From NCBI RefSeq assembly GCF_023016805.1, contig NZ_JALKCH010000008.1:152788-216787 (forward strand): a stretch of DNA of 64,000 nucleotides. Direction: 5' to 3'. The position numbers were made by a program, and so were the translations under genes. The notes below the pieces were generated by a model, which searched no databases, was not told the DNA's origin, and saw only the letters and a program-made list of their open reading frames with translations. Source of the DNA: Ancylobacter crimeensis (GTDB lineage: Bacteria; Pseudomonadota; Alphaproteobacteria; Rhizobiales; Xanthobacteraceae). Shown here piece after piece: positions 60,808 through 64,000 of this stretch (positions are counted from its first letter, which is position 1; every line of letters begins with the position of its first letter).

Positions 60808-63756
60808 ATGCCCGAGACCGACCCCTTGGAAGCCGGCGACCATCTCGTCCTGATCGACGGCTCAGCCTACATCTTCCGCGCCTATCACGCGCTGCCTCCG
60901 CTGACCCGCACCTCGGACAAGCTGCCCGTCGGCGCGGTGGCAGGGTTCTGCAACATGCTGTGGAAGCTGGTGCGCGCCGGGGAAAGCCATTCGGGCTTCT
61001 CGCCGGCGCCGACCCATCTGGCGGTGGTGTTCGATAAGTCCGAGCAGACGTTCCGCAAGGAGATCTATCCGCTCTACAAGGCCCAGCGCCCGGACCTGCC
61101 GGACGATCTGATCCCGCAATTCCCGCTGATCCGCGAGGCGACGCGCGCCTTCGACCTCGCCTGCGTCGAGCAGGAAGGCTTCGAGGCCGACGACCTGATG
61201 GCGACCTATGCCGAAGAGGCCAAGGCCAAGGGCGCACTCGTCACCATCATCTCCTCCGACAAGGACATGATGCAGCTCGTCGGCGAGAAGGTGCGGATGT
61301 ACGACCCGATGAAGGACCGGGCCATCGGCATCGACGAGGTGTTCGAGAAATTCGGCGTCGGCCCGGAGCGGGTGGTGGACGTGCAGTCGCTGGCCGGCGA
61401 TTCGGTGGACAATGTGCCGGGCGTGCCGGGCATCGGCGTAAAGACCGCGGCGCAGCTTCTCGGCGAATATGGCGATCTCGACACCCTGCTGGCTCGTGCG
61501 GAGGAGATCAGGCAGCCCAAGCGCCGGCAAAGCCTCATCGACTTCGCCGACCAGGCCCGGCTCTCGCGCGAACTGGTGACGCTGAAGCGCGACGTGGTGC
61601 TCGATGTGCCGCTCGCCGATGTCGCGGTGGTCGAGCCGGAGGGCCGGCGGCTGGTCGCCTTCCTGAAGGCGATGGAGTTCACCACTCTGACCCGGAGGGT
61701 CGCCGAGGCCTATGGCGTCGAGGCGGCCGAGATCGAGCCCGATCCTCGGCTGAAGGCGGGGGCCGATCCCGCCATCTCGCCGGTGGCCGCGGCGCAGGAG
61801 AAGGCCGAGGACGACGAGGAGACGGAGGAAGCGGCCGCCCGCGGCGAGGGCGAGCTGACGCCGGCCGCGCTGGTCGGCGCACGCATCGCGGAAGCGACTG
61901 CCACCCCGGTCGACCGTTCGAAATACGAGACGGTCGCGACCCCGGAGCGGCTCGCCGCCTGGATCGCGGCGGCGCGCGAGGCAGGCATCGTCGCGCTCGA
62001 CACCGAGACGACGAGCCTCGACGCGATGCAGGCCGAGCTGGTCGGCGTCTCGCTGGCGGTGGGGCCGAGTCTGGCCTGCTACATCCCGCTCGGCCATAAG
62101 GGTGGGGATGACGGGCTGTTCTCGGAGGGGCTGCTGCCGGATCAGATTCCGGTGAACGCGGCGGTCGAGGCGCTAAGGCCGCTGCTGGAGGACCCGGCGG
62201 TGCTCAAGGTCGGTCAGAACATGAAATATGACTGGCTGATGCTGAAGCGCTACGGCATCGACGTCACCCCCCATGACGACACCATGTTGATGTCCTATGT
62301 GCTCGACGCCGGTGCCGGTCCCCATGGCATGGACCCGCTCTCCGAGCGCTGGCTGAAGCACACACCGATCAAGTACGAGGAGGTGTGCGGCAAGGGCAAG
62401 GGCCAGATCTGCTTCGACCGTGCCGCTATCGACAAGGCGACGGCCTATGCCGCCGAAGATGCCGACGTCACGCTGCGGCTGTGGCGGGTGCTAAAGCCGC
62501 GCCTTGTCGCGGAGGGCAAGGTGAGTGTCTACGAGACGCTGGAGCGACCGCTCGTCGCCGTGCTCGGGCGTATGGAGATGCGCGGCGTCGCCATCGACCG
62601 GCAGATGCTCTCGCGCCTTTCCGGCGAGTTCGCGCAGGGCATGGCGCGGCTGGAAGCGGAGATCGGCGAGCTGGCCGGCGAGCCGTTCAATCCCGGTTCG
62701 CCCAAGCAGCTCGGCGACATCCTCTTCGGCAAGATGGGCCTGCCCGGCGGGCGCAAGACTCCCACGGGCGCGTGGTCAACCGGTGCCGACGTGCTGGACG
62801 ATCTGGCGGAGCAGGGCCATGAGCTGCCGCGCCGCATCCTCGACTGGCGCCAGCTTCAGAAGCTGAAATCGACCTACACCGACGCGCTGCCGACCTATCT
62901 CAACCCCGAAACGGGCCGGGTGCACAGCTCCTTCGCGCTCGCCGCGACCACCACGGGACGACTGTCCTCCTCCGAGCCGAACCTGCAGAACATTCCGGTG
63001 CGCACCGAGGAAGGTCGCAAGATCCGCAAGGCCTTCGTCGCCGCGCCCGGCTGCAAGCTGGTCTCGGCGGATTATTCCCAGATCGAGCTGCGCCTGCTCG
63101 CCGAGATCGCCGAGGTGCCGGCGCTCCGGCAAGCCTTCCAGGACGGGCTCGACATCCATGCCATGACCGCGTCCGAGATGTTCGGGGTGCCGGTCGCTGG
63201 CATGCCGGGCGAGGTGCGCCGGCGCGCCAAGGCGATCAATTTCGGCATCATCTACGGCATCTCGGCCTTCGGTCTCGCCAACCAGCTCGCCATCCCGCGC
63301 GAGGAGGCGGGGGCCTACATCAAGCGCTATTTCGAGCGCTTTCCCGGCATCCGCGACTATATGGATGCGACCCGGGCCTATGCCCGCGAGCATGGCTATG
63401 TGGAAACCCTGTTCGGACGGCGCTGCCACTACCCGGACATCAACGCCAAGAATCCCTCGATCCGTGCCTTCAACGAGCGCGCGGCGATCAACGCCCGGCT
63501 GCAGGGAACCGCAGCCGACATCATCCGCCGCGCCATGGCGCGGGTTGAGGCGGCGCTGCAGGCTGCCCGGCTGAGTGCCCGCATGCTGCTGCAGGTGCAT
63601 GACGAGCTGATCTTCGAGGTGCCGGACGAGGAGATCGCGGCGACTCTGCCGGTGATCACGCGGGTCATGGAGCAGGCGCCGCTGCCGGCGGTGGCGCTGC
63701 GCGTGCCCCTGAGGGTGGACGCGCGCGCCGCGGAGAATTGGGACGAGGCCCACTGA
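60808..63756 (+). CDS. polA: DNA polymerase I
   Basis: A 982-residue enzyme for Okazaki-fragment processing and repair. GGAG precedes ATG 60808. Three domains are intact: 5'-3' exonuclease (about 10-300; LIDGSAYIFRAYHAL, SSDKDMMQLV, GDSVDNVPGVPGIGVKTA), 3'-5' exonuclease (about 385-575; catalytic DTETTSLD, NMKYDWLMLKRYG, YAAEDADVTLRL all conserved, so proofreading is probably active), and polymerase (about 620-980; motif A VSADYSQIELRLLAEIAE, motif B RRRAKAINFGIIYGISAFG, motif C LLQVHDELIFEV). An acidic Ala/Glu-rich linker (about 325-370) separates the exonuclease domains. Ends in a bidirectional terminator. Confidence 0.97.
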   Translation: MPETDPLEAGDHLVLIDGSAYIFRAYHALPPLTRTSDKLPVGAVAGFCNMLWKLVRAGESHSGFSPAPTHLAVVFDKSEQTFRKEIYPLYKAQRPDLPDDLIPQFPLIREATRAFDLACVEQEGFEADDLMATYAEEAKAKGALVTIISSDKDMMQLVGEKVRMYDPMKDRAIGIDEVFEKFGVGPERVVDVQSLAGDSVDNVPGVPGIGVKTAAQLLGEYGDLDTLLARAEEIRQPKRRQSLIDFADQARLSRELVTLKRDVVLDVPLADVAVVEPEGRRLVAFLKAMEFTTLTRRVAEAYGVEAAEIEPDPRLKAGADPAISPVAAAQEKAEDDEETEEAAARGEGELTPAALVGARIAEATATPVDRSKYETVATPERLAAWIAAAREAGIVALDTETTSLDAMQAELVGVSLAVGPSLACYIPLGHKGGDDGLFSEGLLPDQIPVNAAVEALRPLLEDPAVLKVGQNMKYDWLMLKRYGIDVTPHDDTMLMSYVLDAGAGPHGMDPLSERWLKHTPIKYEEVCGKGKGQICFDRAAIDKATAYAAEDADVTLRLWRVLKPRLVAEGKVSVYETLERPLVAVLGRMEMRGVAIDRQMLSRLSGEFAQGMARLEAEIGELAGEPFNPGSPKQLGDILFGKMGLPGGRKTPTGAWSTGADVLDDLAEQGHELPRRILDWRQLQKLKSTYTDALPTYLNPETGRVHSSFALAATTTGRLSSSEPNLQNIPVRTEEGRKIRKAFVAAPGCKLVSADYSQIELRLLAEIAEVPALRQAFQDGLDIHAMTASEMFGVPVAGMPGEVRRRAKAINFGIIYGISAFGLANQLAIPREEAGAYIKRYFERFPGIRDYMDATRAYAREHGYVETLFGRRCHYPDINAKNPSIRAFNERAAINARLQGTAADIIRRAMARVEAALQAARLSARMLLQVHDELIFEVPDEEIAATLPVITRVMEQAPLPAVALRVPLRVDARAAENWDEAH

Positions 63757-63770
63757 TATCGTTCGATCGC

Positions 63771-63808
63771 AAAAAAAGGGCGCCCCCGGTTGGGAGCGCC
63801 CCTTTTTT
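63771..63808. terminator. Bidirectional terminator between polA and the right-end gene
   Basis: A7-GGGCGC ... GCGCCC-T6: a 6-bp GC stem extended by A-T pairs, with a run of T on the + strand (803-808) and a run of A on the other side giving a U-run for minus-strand transcripts. Confidence 0.85.
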
Positions 63809-63826
63809 GGTTCAGGCGACGTCGGC

Positions 63827-64000
63827 TCAGTTGGACGAGCGGGCGTTCTGCTGGACCTGCTGGTTGATCGCCGCATTGGCGTTCGCGGCATCGGCGGCCG
63901 GGGCAGCAAAGGCAGCGTTGCGACCTTCGGTCAGGGTCTGGGTCTGCGCGGGACGGCCATAGAGGCTGGGGTCACGGCCGCCATCGGCATAGGCGGAAAC
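63827..64000 (-). CDS. C-terminal end of an unidentified protein (partial)
   Basis: Open in frame from the right edge to TGA at 63829-63827, giving 57 residues rich in Ala, Asn and Gln (YADGGRDPSLYGRP, then NAAFAAPAADAANANAAINQQ, ending NARSSN). Strong third-position GC and a terminator 19 bases beyond the stop support a real gene. The composition suggests an exported or surface protein tail, but I recognise no family and the start is outside the window. Confidence 0.55.
   Translation of the reverse strand, partial: VSAYADGGRDPSLYGRPAQTQTLTEGRNAAFAAPAADAANANAAINQQVQQNARSSN

Overview
The window is about 64 kb of chromosomal DNA from a high-GC alphaproteobacterium, almost certainly order Hyphomicrobiales (Rhizobiales) and plausibly the Xanthobacteraceae branch (Ancylobacter, Starkeya or Xanthobacter type). 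I infer this from the high GC content, the RegB/RegA redox pair, an intracellular PHB depolymerase, lineage-typical small families (DUF2093, DUF4170, DUF6101), the conserved tsaB-rimI-Fur-plsC-miaB-phoH-ybeY-corC-lnt-XRE-metK-trmB block, an EcfG-type promoter, and an interspersed repeat of a kind I recall from Rhizobiales genomes. No species call is justified. Most of the window is housekeeping sequence. I see no prophage, insertion sequence, CRISPR array, rRNA or tRNA gene.

Layout, left to right. The 3' end of ppdK (1-528) is followed by a small, AT-richer accessory patch (about 570-1640) with a YjzC-like mini-protein, a candidate terminator-ended small RNA and a RelE/Phd-type toxin-antitoxin pair. 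Then come mutS (-), xseA and DUF2093 (+), and a lipid A/Kdo operon on the minus strand (cysQ-like, DUF4170, DUF374 acyltransferase, waaA, lpxK). From 11 to 17.6 kb lie a DUF6101 gene, a TetR regulator, the potassium transporter kup with a long structured upstream region, a YbhN-like membrane protein and an exported protein.

From 17.9 to 24.7 kb is a complete phosphate-starvation locus, phoR-pstSCAB-phoU-phoB, with a three-half-site Pho box directly between phoR and pstS. Next are the PHB depolymerase gene (-) divergent from regB-regA (+), a PfkB-family sugar/nucleoside kinase (-), murJ and trpS (+), and the full dTDP-L-rhamnose operon rfbCBDA (-). A DUF707 glycosyltransferase-like gene diverges from rfbC, suggesting a rhamnose-containing surface polysaccharide.

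From 37.7 to 50.5 kb is a long plus-strand series: uspA-like, nfu, tsaB, rimI, a Fur/Mur regulator, plsC, miaB, phoH, ybeY, corC, lnt, an XRE regulator, metK and trmB. It covers Fe-S delivery, tRNA modification, envelope maintenance and SAM synthesis. A 43-codon open frame with its own Shine-Dalgarno precedes metK, and its middle resembles the MetK N-terminus; I consider this the most unusual signal in the window. A textbook EcfG general-stress promoter (GGAAC-N17-CGTT) drives a DUF883/holin-like membrane pair, followed by a large TPR protein.

The right end carries an exported protein, an MFS transporter, a tightly overlapping minus-strand cassette (tyrosine phosphatase, HD hydrolase, tag, ygfZ), a dihydroorotase-like amidohydrolase with an altered metal-site His, truA, an interspersed palindromic repeat, polA, and the 3' end of an unidentified gene.
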